Shown: positions 15,946 to 23,946, counted from the first letter of the stretch. The stretch is DNA of 35,313 nt from Nocardia beijingensis NBRC 16342 (GCF_001612785.1 NZ_BDBC01000040.1:1-35313), one strand, 5' to 3'. Made by a program: numbers and translations. Notes: generated by a model not told the origin, from the sequence alone.

Positions 15946-15971
15946 GCGGCCCCAACTGGCGTTGGGGCCGC
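15946..15971 (+). terminator. Stem-loop terminator after the LGFP gene
   Basis: Perfect 11-bp arms, GCGGCCCCAAC (15946-15956) and its complement (15961-15971), with loop TGGC. CCGCC/GGCGG extends the stem by 5 bp past one bulged A. It lies 85 bp after the stop at 15861. There is no U tract. Confidence 0.65.
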
Positions 15972-16121
15972 GGCGGGCGAACCAGCCAGTGCCCGAGTCG
16001 ATCCTCAGACCCCGACCTCGACAGGGATACTGCCACATCACCGCGGCCGCGTCGCATCGGTGATCGTCCATTGGTACGTACATGCGCGTGTGCATGTGCA
16101 TGGGCGCCACCGGCATCGAAA

Positions 16122-16138
16122 ACCTCGAAAATCGAGGT
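16122..16138. promoter_or_regulatory. 17-bp dyad ACCTCGA-N3-TCGAGGT
   Basis: Perfect 7-bp arms around AAA in an AT-rich part of a gene-free spacer. It looks like an operator rather than a terminator, but no start codon lies suitably downstream on either strand. Confidence 0.3.
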
Positions 16139-16419
16139 GAACGCGGAAAAATTGATAACGAACGAGCATCGCCCACCCGATCGCGATATGAAACTGTTAT
16201 ATCTTCGGGCAGCGTTTTGCCGAGTTCTCATCGAGGACAACGCTTTTCACGGCACGGAGCGCGGATTCGGTTCGGCGCCTTCGCCCGCCACCGCGCGGCG
16301 CCCGGATCGAGCCGACCGATCGGTTTTCGAGCGCGGCGCGCCGCACCTACCATCGATACGACGCCACGACGCTCTCCCGGTCGACGACGACCCGCTCGGC
16401 AAACTCCCCGCAGGCGCGA

Positions 16420-16440
16420 CCGCGCCCTACACGGGCGCGG
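16420..16440 (-). terminator. Stem-loop terminator after the XRE gene
   Basis: CCGCGCCC (16420-16427) and GGGCGCGG (16433-16440) form a perfect 8-bp stem with loop TACAC. It lies 31 bp beyond the minus-strand stop at 16472. Confidence 0.6.
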
Positions 16441-16471
16441 ACACCACACTCGGCCGGGGCGGCCCGAAGTC

Positions 16472-17368
16472 CTATTCGTCCGAGTGCGTCTCGGTGAGCA
16501 GCTCGCGCAGGAAACGCACGCTGTCGGCCGGGGACAGCGCCTCCACGCTGATCCGGTTCATGACCGACATGTACAGCTCCACATCGCGCTGCTTGTCGAA
16601 ATACAAGGAGCTGGTGAGCTGCTCGGTGTAGACGATGTCGGGCAGCTCGGGCTCCGGGAAACGAAGGATGCTGAACGGGCCGCCCGCCGCGGAGTGCCCG
16701 CCCGCCGCGTACGGCAGCACCTGGATCCGGATACTGGGACGCTCGGCCATCGTGACCAGATGCTCGATCTGCTCGCGCAGCACCTCCACGCCGCCGACCG
16801 GCCTGCGCAGCGCGTTCTCGTCGATGACCGCCCAGAGCGTGGGCGCGGCGGCCCGGTAAAGGATCTGCTGGCGGCGCATGCGAATGGCGACGCGGCGTTC
16901 GGTCTCGTCGCTGTTGCCCAGCTGGATCACCGCGCGCGCGTAGTCGGCGGTCTGCAGCAGCCCGGGGACGAACTGCGCTTCGTAGGTCCGGATCGTGGTG
17001 GCGGCCTGTTCCAGGCCGATATAGGTCTCGAACCACGCCGGGAGCAGATCGCTGTAGTGCTGCCACCACCCCGGGTCGTTGGCCCGCCGAGCCAGTTCGA
17101 AGTACGTTTCGCGTTCAGCGGGGTCGACAACGCCGTAGAGGTTCAGCAGGTCGTGCAGATCGCGTTCCTTGAACCCGGTCCGGCCCAGTTCCAGCCTGCT
17201 GATCTTGGCGTGCGAGCCGCGGATGGCGTCGCCCGCGGCCTCCCTGCTGATCCCGCATCCCTCGCGCAGCTGACGCAACCGGCTGCCGAGCGCGATCCGC
17301 AGAACCGTCGGACCACGTTCCGCCCCAGGGAATTCGGCGTTGTCACCACTGTCCTCGTCGTTGGTCAT
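16472..17368 (-). CDS. XRE-family regulator with DUF5753 domain
   Basis: This 298-residue protein has an N-terminal helix-turn-helix of XRE type (about 24-85; LRQLREGCGISREAAGDAI then SHAKISRLELGR) and a C-terminal DUF5753 domain (about 100-290; YEAQFVPGLLQTADYARA, RMRRQQIL, IQVLPYAAGGH). This architecture is very common in actinomycetes, often beside DUF397 and DUF574 genes, as here, where a DUF574 methyltransferase is divergent. ATG 17368 follows GGAGG at 6 nt. Targets and ligand are unknown. Regulation of the neighbouring methyltransferase is the simplest guess. Confidence 0.9.
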   Translation of the reverse strand: MTNDEDSGDNAEFPGAERGPTVLRIALGSRLRQLREGCGISREAAGDAIRGSHAKISRLELGRTGFKERDLHDLLNLYGVVDPAERETYFELARRANDPGWWQHYSDLLPAWFETYIGLEQAATTIRTYEAQFVPGLLQTADYARAVIQLGNSDETERRVAIRMRRQQILYRAAAPTLWAVIDENALRRPVGGVEVLREQIEHLVTMAERPSIRIQVLPYAAGGHSAAGGPFSILRFPEPELPDIVYTEQLTSSLYFDKQRDVELYMSVMNRISVEALSPADSVRFLRELLTETHSDE

Positions 17369-17923
17369 GCTTGCCTCCGGTCGATCGGGGGTTAGACCGC
17401 GGGGCGTAGTGCCTCCACCATCACTGCTGTCGGAACGTCGGTCGAAGATCCTACTCGGCCGGGCCCCGGGACCGTCCCCGACGCAAGCGTGTACCTGCGA
17501 ATCGGGTTCGAACGCCGTGATTCACAAGAGCGCCAAGGTGATATCGAAGCCGGATTCCCGCGCGCGCCGGGGCGGCTGTGCGTAGAGTCGCCCCCGACGG
17601 TGGCCACGCGGAGGAGGAGCGCCATGACGCCGGCCGAGGGATCGACTCCGCGCAGCGGGTCCGGCCCCGGAGACACCCGCATCGCACGGGTGTGCGGCTG
17701 CCCTTCGGCGAGACGGACCGGCAGGCGCACCGGCGTTCGAGCCACGTCCCTACCGCGGAGCCCGGCATGACATCTGTGACGGAAGGAGCCGCGAACCGAG
17801 CCGTTCTCGTCCACCATCGGTTCCCGAAAACACCACCGGCCGAACGCATCCGCTCGGATTGCTCGCCGAATCGGCGGTCCCTAGGCTGGTGAGCCAGGCG
17901 ACGGAAACTAGAGAGAGGTCTCC
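17369..17923. other. Divergent spacer with doubtful micro-ORFs
   Basis: No firm gene lies in these 555 bp. One candidate is 17624-17770 (48 aa), with a strong GGAGGAGG ribosome site but only about 80% GC third positions and no known family. A second frame, 17767-17892 (41 aa), starts inside its stop as ATGA. No DUF397 sequence, often found beside XRE/DUF5753 genes, was recognised. A small hairpin (ACACCCG/CGGGTGT, 17673-17693) lies inside the first frame. Confidence 0.4.
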
Positions 17924-18850
17924 ATGTCCGATCCCGCTCCCCAGACCGGTGTCCGCGCGCCGGTAGGCGTGGACACGACCCGCGCGAGCATCGCCCGCGT
18001 CTACGACGCCACCCTCGGTGGCAAGGACAACTACGAAGTCGACCGGTTCGTGCGCGACAAAGTCGCCGAAGTCGCGCCGCGGCAGAGCGATGTGGCCCGG
18101 ATGAATCGCCGCTGGCTGCACCGCGTGGTGCGCTATCTGGCCGGCGCCGCGGGCATCGAGCAATTCCTCGACATCGGCGCGGGTCTGCCGACCGTCGGCA
18201 ACACGCACGAGATCGCCCAGCAGCAGAATCCCACGGCGCGCGTGGTGTACGTCGACAACGATCCGGTGTGCAACATCCACGGCCGGGTGCTGCTCGAGCG
18301 CAACGAGTTCACGCATTTCGTGCCCGCGGATCTGACCGCGCCGGAAACCTTGCTCGCGCACTCCGAGGTCACCCAGCACCTCGACCTCACCCGCCCGCTG
18401 GCCCTGATCCTGTGCGGCATCCTGCACCACGTCGACGACGATCTCGATCCCGCGGGGATCATGCGCCGGTACATCGATGCGCTGCCCGCGGGCTCCTACG
18501 TCGCGATCACGCATTTCTACGATCCCGCCGACGGCGGCGAGGCGCACGAGATGGCCATCGAACTGCAACGGCGTTTCACCGAGATGGGCCTCGGCTCCGG
18601 CTGGTACCGCACCCGGGAGCAGATCGCCTCCTACTTCGGCGATCTGGACCTGATCGAGCCCGGTCTGGTCGAGCTCGACGACTGGTGGCCGATGGGTCCC
18701 GCGCTGCGGCCGCGGCTGACCGAGGAACGCCTGCTGCTCGGCGGCGTCGGCTACAAGTCCGGATCGTCGAACGGGGTGGTGACCCCCCTGCGCCGCCGGG
18801 CGGCCGAGGACGACGACCTATCAGGCCAGAACCATTCGGTGGAAAGGTAA
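17924..18850 (+). CDS. DUF574-family SAM-dependent methyltransferase, second copy
   Basis: This 308-residue paralogue of 9757-10584 has VYDATLGGKDN at 27-37, FLDIGAGLPT at 81-90 and YVDNDP at 109-114. It differs in the acceptor region, where CGILHHVDDD replaces the other copy's VAVMMFFRDSDD, and carries a 30-residue polar C-terminal tail. ATG 17924 follows GAGAGAGG. The next gene starts 8 bp after its stop, with its ribosome site at the end of this gene, so the two form an operon. It is divergent from the XRE/DUF5753 gene. The methyl acceptor is unknown. Confidence 0.9.
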   Translation: MSDPAPQTGVRAPVGVDTTRASIARVYDATLGGKDNYEVDRFVRDKVAEVAPRQSDVARMNRRWLHRVVRYLAGAAGIEQFLDIGAGLPTVGNTHEIAQQQNPTARVVYVDNDPVCNIHGRVLLERNEFTHFVPADLTAPETLLAHSEVTQHLDLTRPLALILCGILHHVDDDLDPAGIMRRYIDALPAGSYVAITHFYDPADGGEAHEMAIELQRRFTEMGLGSGWYRTREQIASYFGDLDLIEPGLVELDDWWPMGPALRPRLTEERLLLGGVGYKSGSSNGVVTPLRRRAAEDDDLSGQNHSVER

Positions 18851-18858
18851 CTCCCGCG

Positions 18859-19563
18859 ATGACCTACGACGACCTGAACGGGCCGGATCTCAGCGCTGAC
18901 CGGTGGCGTTTCCTGGAAGTGCCGCTGAGCCCGGAGCAGAACTGGCGCTACGCCGACCCGGCCGCCCGCACCGAGGTCGGCGCCGGCGCCGTATCGGTCC
19001 GGATCGACGCCTTCACCCGCTCCCACGCCGAGGTCCAGATCCTGGACAACCCGAAGCATCTGCTGGTGTCGACCGAAACGTTCGACCTCACCGGCGGAGC
19101 GCGGACCTTCGCGGTGGAGATGGCGTCGGAGAACATCGGCGTCACCGGCGAGGACTACCGGGACGGCTTCGCCGCGTTCAACGTCCTCGACATGAGCAGC
19201 GCCCAGGTCTTCGACCTCATCGCGACCAGCAGGCACGCGTACGCCATCCACGAGCGGCTGTTCGTGCCCGGCGTCGTCCCCGCCGACGAGGCGTTCACCC
19301 ACGTGGTGCACGCGCCGCTGGCCGGAGTCGACATCAAACCCGGCGAGTTCCACCGCTTCGCCGTCACCATCGACCGCGCGGCGGGCACCGCGGGCTGGTA
19401 CGTCGACGATGTCCCGGTGTACACCACGCGTGCGGCGCAGCTGCCGGAGACGGTGCAGATCGGTTTCGGCATCATCACCCTGCATCCGATCGAAGACGGG
19501 CGCAGCACGTCGCTGCGCGGGCAGGGTTTGCACGCGTCGTGGCGCGACTTCACCGTGGATTGA
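18859..19563 (+). CDS. Beta-sandwich (concanavalin-like) protein, possibly DUF6081
   Basis: This 234-residue protein has no signal peptide. It is rich in beta strands, with patterns typical of concanavalin A-like laminin-G/glucanase folds: HRFAVTIDRAAGTAGWYVDD VPVYTT as paired strands, a closing IGFGIITLHP strand, and a final WRDFTV strand. It resembles proteins annotated DUF6081 in actinomycetes, but this is from memory. No glycosidase catalytic motif was seen. Its ribosome site GGAAAGG overlaps the end of the methyltransferase gene, so it is co-expressed and may be that enzyme's partner or substrate (inference). Confidence 0.75.
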   Translation: MTYDDLNGPDLSADRWRFLEVPLSPEQNWRYADPAARTEVGAGAVSVRIDAFTRSHAEVQILDNPKHLLVSTETFDLTGGARTFAVEMASENIGVTGEDYRDGFAAFNVLDMSSAQVFDLIATSRHAYAIHERLFVPGVVPADEAFTHVVHAPLAGVDIKPGEFHRFAVTIDRAAGTAGWYVDDVPVYTTRAAQLPETVQIGFGIITLHPIEDGRSTSLRGQGLHASWRDFTVD

Positions 19564-19595
19564 CACCCTCAGGGCACAGCGCCACGGAAAAAGAA

Positions 19596-19625
19596 TGGCG
19601 CCCAGTCGCACTCGACTGGGCGCCA
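19596..19625. terminator. Bidirectional intrinsic terminator
   Basis: Perfect 13-bp stem, TGGCGCCCAGTCG (19596-19608) with 19613-19625, and loop CACT. On the minus strand it is followed by TTCTTTTT, a proper U tract, so it ends the minus-strand gene at 19663. It also lies 32 bp after the plus-strand stop at 19563. Confidence 0.85.
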
Positions 19626-19662
19626 CGGTCGCCACCGCCGGTCCGGCGGCCGTTTCCGCCGA

Positions 19663-19866
19663 TCAGACGCTCTCCTTGCGCGGCCATTCGACGCCGCGCG
19701 AGCGGGCGTACTCGTCCACCATGGCGTCCTCCCCGTTCATGTCGTACTCGTAGTCGTACTCGTCCGACTCCGTACGACGGCGGGGGTCCCAGACCATCGC
19801 GACGGCCGACATGGCCAGCAATGCCACGACAATGGCCGCGATGACAACATAGAGCACGTCTTCCAT
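19663..19866 (-). CDS. Small single-span membrane protein
   Basis: The 67-residue protein has one N-terminal membrane helix (about 4-26) and an acidic, Tyr-rich cytosolic tail (SDEYDYEYD) ending in basic residues. The start is ambiguous: AGGAGG directly abuts ATG 19866 with no spacer, while GTG at 19857 (codon 4) lies 9 nt from it, an ideal distance, and would give 64 residues. The same strand has a good terminator downstream. Function is unknown. Confidence 0.65.
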   Translation of the reverse strand: MEDVLYVVIAAIVVALLAMSAVAMVWDPRRRTESDEYDYEYDMNGEDAMVDEYARSRGVEWPRKESV

Positions 19867-20253
19867 CCTCCTGAGGTAAGCCGAACAGCACGTAGCCGTG
19901 CCGGATACTCAACGCGCACAGCTTGTTTCACGCCGCTGGCATAGTAAGCCGAACTGCCGCGAACCGGACATTCCGACGACGGTTACCGACCGGTCGCCAC
20001 CGGACGGCGACCGACGCCGATTCACGGAAACGCCCCCGCGAATCTTCAGCGTCGCTTAGGCTCGTCATCGTCCCGGTGGCTCCGGGACATCCGGCGCGGC
20101 ACCGGCACGCCCAAGCCTGCCGCGATCGCTGGTGGTAGCGGTGGGGTTCACCCGAATCGATGAACCTCGCCGTCCCCCATTTCCGACGAAATCCGAGGGA
20201 CATTCTGCGGGAATCACCCGCTGTGGGCATCCTTCGAGCTACCGTGAGCGGTC
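19867..20253. other. Divergent spacer with an 11-bp direct repeat
   Basis: No gene was recognised in 387 bp. GTAAGCCGAAC occurs twice (19876-19886 and 19944-19954), 68 bp apart, next to the minus-strand start. A TACCGT hexamer (20240-20245) ends 8 bases before ATG 20254 and could be the -10 of a leaderless transcript, but no convincing -35 precedes it. Confidence 0.4.
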
Positions 20254-20550
20254 ATGGACGACATCGAACTGCAGCCACCGACCGTCGCCTCCGCCAAGCA
20301 GACCGGCCTGGTCCTGGACATCGCCGCGCTCGACATCCACAATCCGCTCGCCCGGCCCGGCGAGACCACCTATCCCTACGTTCGCTGCACCGATCACCGG
20401 GTTCTGCGGCTACCCGAGCCGTTGCACCGGTGGGCCACCGAAACCATCGCCCTCAACCACAGCAAGCACGCCACCGGGGCGCTGCCCCTGTTCCCCGGAC
20501 AGGTCGAGTTCGGCATTCTCGACGGCACCATGTACGCCGAAGTCCTCTGA
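20254..20550 (+). CDS. 98-residue protein, function unknown
   Basis: This soluble protein has no signal peptide or membrane segment. It contains an internal TTYPYVRCTDHRV segment, a single Cys, and an IALNHSKHATGALPLFPG stretch with closely spaced His residues. GC third positions are high and an intrinsic terminator follows 7 bp after the stop, so it is a real single-gene transcript. No good ribosome site precedes ATG 20254, which fits a leaderless start. I do not recognise a family. Confidence 0.75.
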   Translation: MDDIELQPPTVASAKQTGLVLDIAALDIHNPLARPGETTYPYVRCTDHRVLRLPEPLHRWATETIALNHSKHATGALPLFPGQVEFGILDGTMYAEVL

Positions 20551-20557
20551 TTCCCGG

Positions 20558-20586
20558 AGAGCCCGGCGGACCCGGCCGGGCTCTTT
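20558..20586 (+). terminator. Intrinsic terminator
   Basis: AGAGCCCGGC (20558-20567) pairs exactly with 20575-20584 around a 7-base loop and runs into TTT. It starts 7 bp after the stop at 20550. Confidence 0.8.
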
Positions 20587-20707
20587 CGGATCGCGATCAG
20601 GAAGTCCTCTCGGGCGATCGGGCCGCACGACGACGAAAACAGCTGATGGTCGGCCGGTTCGGGTGCGTCTGTGGCGCGGGTTGCGGGCACACGACACACT
20701 GGAGCCC

Positions 20708-20761
20708 GTGAATCGCATGTCAACCCGACGACGCCGCCGCGGATCGGACGGCCTGCCGTGA
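20708..20761 (+). CDS. Possible 17-residue Arg-rich leader peptide
   Basis: GTG 20708, just after GGAG, opens a 17-codon frame with five consecutive Arg codons (starting at residue 7). Its TGA (20759-20761) overlaps the GTG start of the TerD-AIM24 gene as GTGA. That gene's own ribosome site is weak, so coupled translation is plausible. It may equally be chance. Confidence 0.25.
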   Translation: MNRMSTRRRRRGSDGLP

Positions 20762-22188
20762 CCGATCTCGCCCGCGGTGAGAACCGCCCCGCGCCCGGCG
20801 ACCGGCTGACGGTGACCGTCACCTGCTCGGCTCCCGTCGACGTCTCGGCGCTGTTGCTGAACTCGGCGGGGCGTGTGCGCTCCGACGCCGATTTCGTGTT
20901 CTTCAATCAACCGGTCGCCCCCGGCGTCACCTACCGGCACGGTCAGGGCGCGGGCGACGTGGTGGACATCCAGACCGGCGCGCTGCCCGCCGACGTGGAC
21001 CGCGTGGTGGTCACCGCGAGTCTGGACGGCAGCGGTCCGCCCACCTTCGCCGCCGCGGGCTCGCTGCGCGCGACCATCGCGTCTCCCTCCGGCACGCTCG
21101 CCTTCCCGATGACCGGGTTGAGCACCGAGACCGCCGTGGTGTGCGTGGAGATCTACCGCCGCGGTGGCGGATGGAAGGTGCGTGCGGTCGGCCAGGGATA
21201 CGACAACGGCCTGGCCGGAATCGCGACGGCTTTCGGCGTGAACATCGATGACGAACCGGCCCCGCCGCCTTCGGCGCCCGCTCCCCCACCGGCTTCTCAA
21301 CCCGCGCCGCCCCCGGCATCTCGAGCCGCCCCGCCTCCGGCGTACCAGACTCCGCCTCCGCCCGCCTATCCACCGCAACCGGCCTATTCCGCGCCGGTCG
21401 CCGCGGTGCCGCCACCACCGATGCCATCACCTCAGCAAGGAGCGCTGCCGATGCAGAGCGAACTGTTCGCCCCCAGCCACGCCGAAGTCACCGGTGCCGG
21501 CATCCAGAAGCAGGGCGGCAAGATGATCAAGGTGGCCGTCAACGGCGAGGTGATGGCTCGTGCCGGATCGATGGTCGCCTACCAGGGCGATCTGCATTTC
21601 CAGGCGCTCGGCGCGGGCGGGATCGGCCGGGCGATCCAGCAGCGGCTGACCGGTGAGGGTGTTCCGCTGATGAAGGTGTCCGGGCGCGGCGACCTGTTCG
21701 TGGCCAACGGCGCTGCCGATGTGCACACCATCGACCTGGACGGCACCGACGGTCTCACCATCAACGGCGCCAACGTGCTCGCCTTCGATTCCGGCCTGCG
21801 CTACGACATCCGGATGGTGCAGGGCGCCGCCGGGTTCGCCAGCAACGCCGGGTTGTTCAACTGTGTCTTCACCGGCCGTGGCCGCATCGCCATCACCACG
21901 CACGGCACGCCGGTGGTGCTCAACGTCGACCAGCCGACCTACGCCGATCCGCAAGCGGCGGTGGCGTGGTCGTCCAGCCTGCAGACGGGCATCAAGCGCA
22001 ACGACTCGTTCGGACTGGGCAGGCTGATGGGCCGCAGCACCGGCGAGGGCATGACGCTGTCGTTCTCCGGACGCGGCTTCGTCATCGTGCAGCCCTCGGA
22101 GCTGCCGCCGGGCGGTTTCGTCGGAGGCACCGGCGGCGGGCAGGAAGCCGGCCAGAGCGGCGGTGTGCTGGGCGGCCTGTTCGGCTGA
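20758..22188 (+). CDS. TerD-AIM24 fusion protein
   Basis: This 476-residue protein has three parts. Residues 1-164 form a TerD domain: the MTDLARGENR start typical of the family, the acidic DADFVFFN calcium-binding segment (43-50) and the C-terminal GLAGIATAFGV motif. Residues 166-228 are a Pro/Ala-rich linker with Tyr-Pro units. Residues 232-455 form an AIM24-type beta domain (GKMIKVAVNGEVMARAGSM, then LRYDIRMVQGA), followed by a Gly-rich tail. TerD proteins bind calcium and act in tellurite and stress-response systems; AIM24 domains are poorly understood. GTG 20758 is chosen because TerD family starts align there. It lies downstream of an independent terminator and alone, without other ter genes. 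Confidence 0.88.
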   Translation: MTDLARGENRPAPGDRLTVTVTCSAPVDVSALLLNSAGRVRSDADFVFFNQPVAPGVTYRHGQGAGDVVDIQTGALPADVDRVVVTASLDGSGPPTFAAAGSLRATIASPSGTLAFPMTGLSTETAVVCVEIYRRGGGWKVRAVGQGYDNGLAGIATAFGVNIDDEPAPPPSAPAPPPASQPAPPPASRAAPPPAYQTPPPPAYPPQPAYSAPVAAVPPPPMPSPQQGALPMQSELFAPSHAEVTGAGIQKQGGKMIKVAVNGEVMARAGSMVAYQGDLHFQALGAGGIGRAIQQRLTGEGVPLMKVSGRGDLFVANGAADVHTIDLDGTDGLTINGANVLAFDSGLRYDIRMVQGAAGFASNAGLFNCVFTGRGRIAITTHGTPVVLNVDQPTYADPQAAVAWSSSLQTGIKRNDSFGLGRLMGRSTGEGMTLSFSGRGFVIVQPSELPPGGFVGGTGGGQEAGQSGGVLGGLFG

Positions 22189-22206
22189 CCGCGGATCGCG
22201 CGGTCA
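22186..22206. terminator. Hairpin joining two convergent stop codons
   Basis: TGACCGCG (22186-22193) and CGCGGTCA (22199-22206) form a perfect 8-bp stem with a 5-base loop. The first three bases are the TerD gene's TGA and the last three the TGA of the minus-strand phosphoesterase, so one structure sits at the end of both genes. Confidence 0.6.
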
Positions 22207-23946
22207 AACCTGCGGCGACACCAGTTCCACGACGGTGATGTCCGCCGGTGCGCCGACCCGCACCGGCGGACCCCACGCCCCGGCTCCCCTGGACACGTAC
22301 AGCTGGGTGTCGCCGTACCGCTCCAGTCCGGCGACGGTCGGATTTGCCAGGCCCGCAAGGTAATTGCCCGGCCAGAGCTGGCCGCCGTGGGTGTGTCCGG
22401 ACAGCTGTAGATCCACACCGTGCGCCACCGCGTCCTCGATCAGCACGGGCTGATGGGCCAGCAGCACGGCGGTGCGCGTGCGGTCGCGGTCGCCGAGCGC
22501 CTTGGCGAAATCCGGGCCGTGCCCGGTTCGCTCGCCCTGCACGTCGTTCACGCCCGCCAGGTCGAAGCCGGGCAGTTCGGTGCGGGCGTTCGCGAGCAGG
22601 TGCATGCCGAGTTCCTGGACGTGCTCCACCCACTGCTCGGCGCCGGAGAAGTACTCGTGGTTGCCGGTCACGAAGAACGCGCCGTGCCTGGCCCGCAGCC
22701 CGGCCAGCGGCTCGACGGCCGAGCGGAGATGCTCGACGCTGCCGTCCACCAGGTCGCCGACGACCGCGATGAGATCGGGCCTGGTGTCGTTGACGATGCG
22801 CACCACGCGTTCGGCGAAGCCGCGTCCCAGGATCGGGCCGAGATGCACGTCGCTGACCACCGCGATACGGAACCCGTCCGCGCGGCGCGGCAACTTCGCC
22901 AACGGCACGGCCACCCGCTTGACACTCGGCCCGTTCAGCACGCCATGGGCGCCGATGCCGACGGTGGTCGCGGCGGCGGCGACAGCGGCGCCGCCCATCA
23001 CGCGCGCGACGAAGACACGCCGCGGTACCCGAGGCGGCGGGGAATCGGCAGAAGTGGCCGCGTCCGGCAAGGATTCCCGCCCGGACTCGATCTCCGCCGA
23101 GGATTCCGGCGCGGACCCGGCCCCAGCCACGGGTTCCGGCGCGGACCCGGACGCAGCCAGGGACTCCGACGCTGCTCGCATCGACGCCTCCGACGCCACG
23201 GTCCCATCCACGGGTTCCGGCGCGGCCACGGGTTCCGATGCAGACACGGTCGCAGGCATGCATTCCGGCGCGGACCCGGACGCAGCAACGGACTCCGACG
23301 CTGACTCGGCTCGCACCGACGACTCCGACGCGGCCACGGTCCCATCCACGGACTCCGACGCAGACACGGTTTCTGTTGGGTCTTCCGGCCCGGACCCAAC
23401 TCCCATCAACGACTCCGGCGCAGACACAGCTGCAGCCGAAAACTCCGGCTCAGATCCGGGTTCCGCCGAGAACTCCCGCCCGGGACCAGCTATCACCACG
23501 GAGTCCGGTGCAGCACCGCCCCTTACCGGCGACTCCGATATCGACCCGACTTCCGCAGGAGACTCGGGTTCCCGTGCCATCCGGCCCCGGTCGAACCAGC
23601 GCAGCGCCAAGGCTCGGATCGGCTCACCGACCGCGAGCGCCAGCAGCAGGTACACGAACAGCGCCCCCCACAGGTAGCCGGGCCAGGCGATGATCCGGAT
23701 CAGCGTGAACGGAGCGGACGCCAGCTCCGCCACGGTCGTGCCGAGCAGCAGCAACGGCCCGGTCAGCACGACGGCGGTGCCGACGCGTCGTGCGCGCGAT
23801 GCCGCTGTGGTCGTGTCCCGCACGAGTCGCCGCCAGACGTACCAGTGGGCGCCGACCACCGTGAGCACGACGACCCCGACGAGAACGAGGACGGCGACGC
23901 CGATCAGGACAGTTTTCACGATCACGGCGGCACTCTCTGTGAACAT
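22204..23946 (-). CDS. Membrane-anchored calcineurin-like metallophosphoesterase
   Basis: This 580-residue protein has membrane helices at about 8-33, 53-75 and 82-108, a Ser/Glu/Ala/Pro-rich low-complexity segment (about 123-308) and another helix near 315-335. The catalytic domain carries the full metallophosphoesterase motif set: SDVHLGP (near 362), VVGDLVDG (near 398), TGNHEY (near 430), LLAHQP and SGHTHGGQ (near 516). It resembles the YkuE-type membrane phosphoesterases; substrate is unknown. The low-complexity segment contains degenerate repeats and an imperfect duplication, and is not a family feature that I know. ATG 23946 lacks a clear ribosome site, and a GTG near codon 10 cannot be excluded. 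Confidence 0.88.
   Translation of the reverse strand: MFTESAAVIVKTVLIGVAVLVLVGVVVLTVVGAHWYVWRRLVRDTTTAASRARRVGTAVVLTGPLLLLGTTVAELASAPFTLIRIIAWPGYLWGALFVYLLLALAVGEPIRALALRWFDRGRMAREPESPAEVGSISESPVRGGAAPDSVVIAGPGREFSAEPGSEPEFSAAAVSAPESLMGVGSGPEDPTETVSASESVDGTVAASESSVRAESASESVAASGSAPECMPATVSASEPVAAPEPVDGTVASEASMRAASESLAASGSAPEPVAGAGSAPESSAEIESGRESLPDAATSADSPPPRVPRRVFVARVMGGAAVAAAATTVGIGAHGVLNGPSVKRVAVPLAKLPRRADGFRIAVVSDVHLGPILGRGFAERVVRIVNDTRPDLIAVVGDLVDGSVEHLRSAVEPLAGLRARHGAFFVTGNHEYFSGAEQWVEHVQELGMHLLANARTELPGFDLAGVNDVQGERTGHGPDFAKALGDRDRTRTAVLLAHQPVLIEDAVAHGVDLQLSGHTHGGQLWPGNYLAGLANPTVAGLERYGDTQLYVSRGAGAWGPPVRVGAPADITVVELVSPQV
23134..23351. repeat. Imperfect intragenic duplication in the low-complexity segment
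   Basis: About 80-89 bp is duplicated with an offset of 129 bp (23134-23213 and 23263-23351). Both copies share GCGCGGACCCGGACGCAGC and CACGGTCCCATCCACGG, and both encode VDGTV followed by ASES and ASGSAPE units. Shorter ASES/SGSAPE repeats fill the flanks. Confidence 0.7.

Larger units (their letters stand above)
15862..16471. other. Long convergent spacer, no gene
   Basis: These 610 bp separate the LGFP gene from the XRE gene. They hold stem-loops at 15946-15971 and 16420-16440 and a 17-bp dyad at 16122-16138. The middle (about 16060-16215) is distinctly AT-richer and contains GTACGTAC and a TGCATG-TGCATG direct repeat. A frame from ATG 16189 runs on into the XRE gene's antisense strand and is not convincing. 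A small RNA or lost gene is possible but unproven. Confidence 0.45.

Noticed and set aside
17624..17892. Two overlapping micro-ORFs (ATGA joint) as a DUF397-like gene
   Set aside because: No DUF397 motif, lower GC third positions and Arg/Ser-rich composition; kept only as a note on the spacer.
23100..23590. CRISPR-like repetitive DNA
   Set aside because: The repeats are in frame, degenerate and encode a Ser/Glu/Ala-rich linker; there are no uniform repeats with unique spacers.
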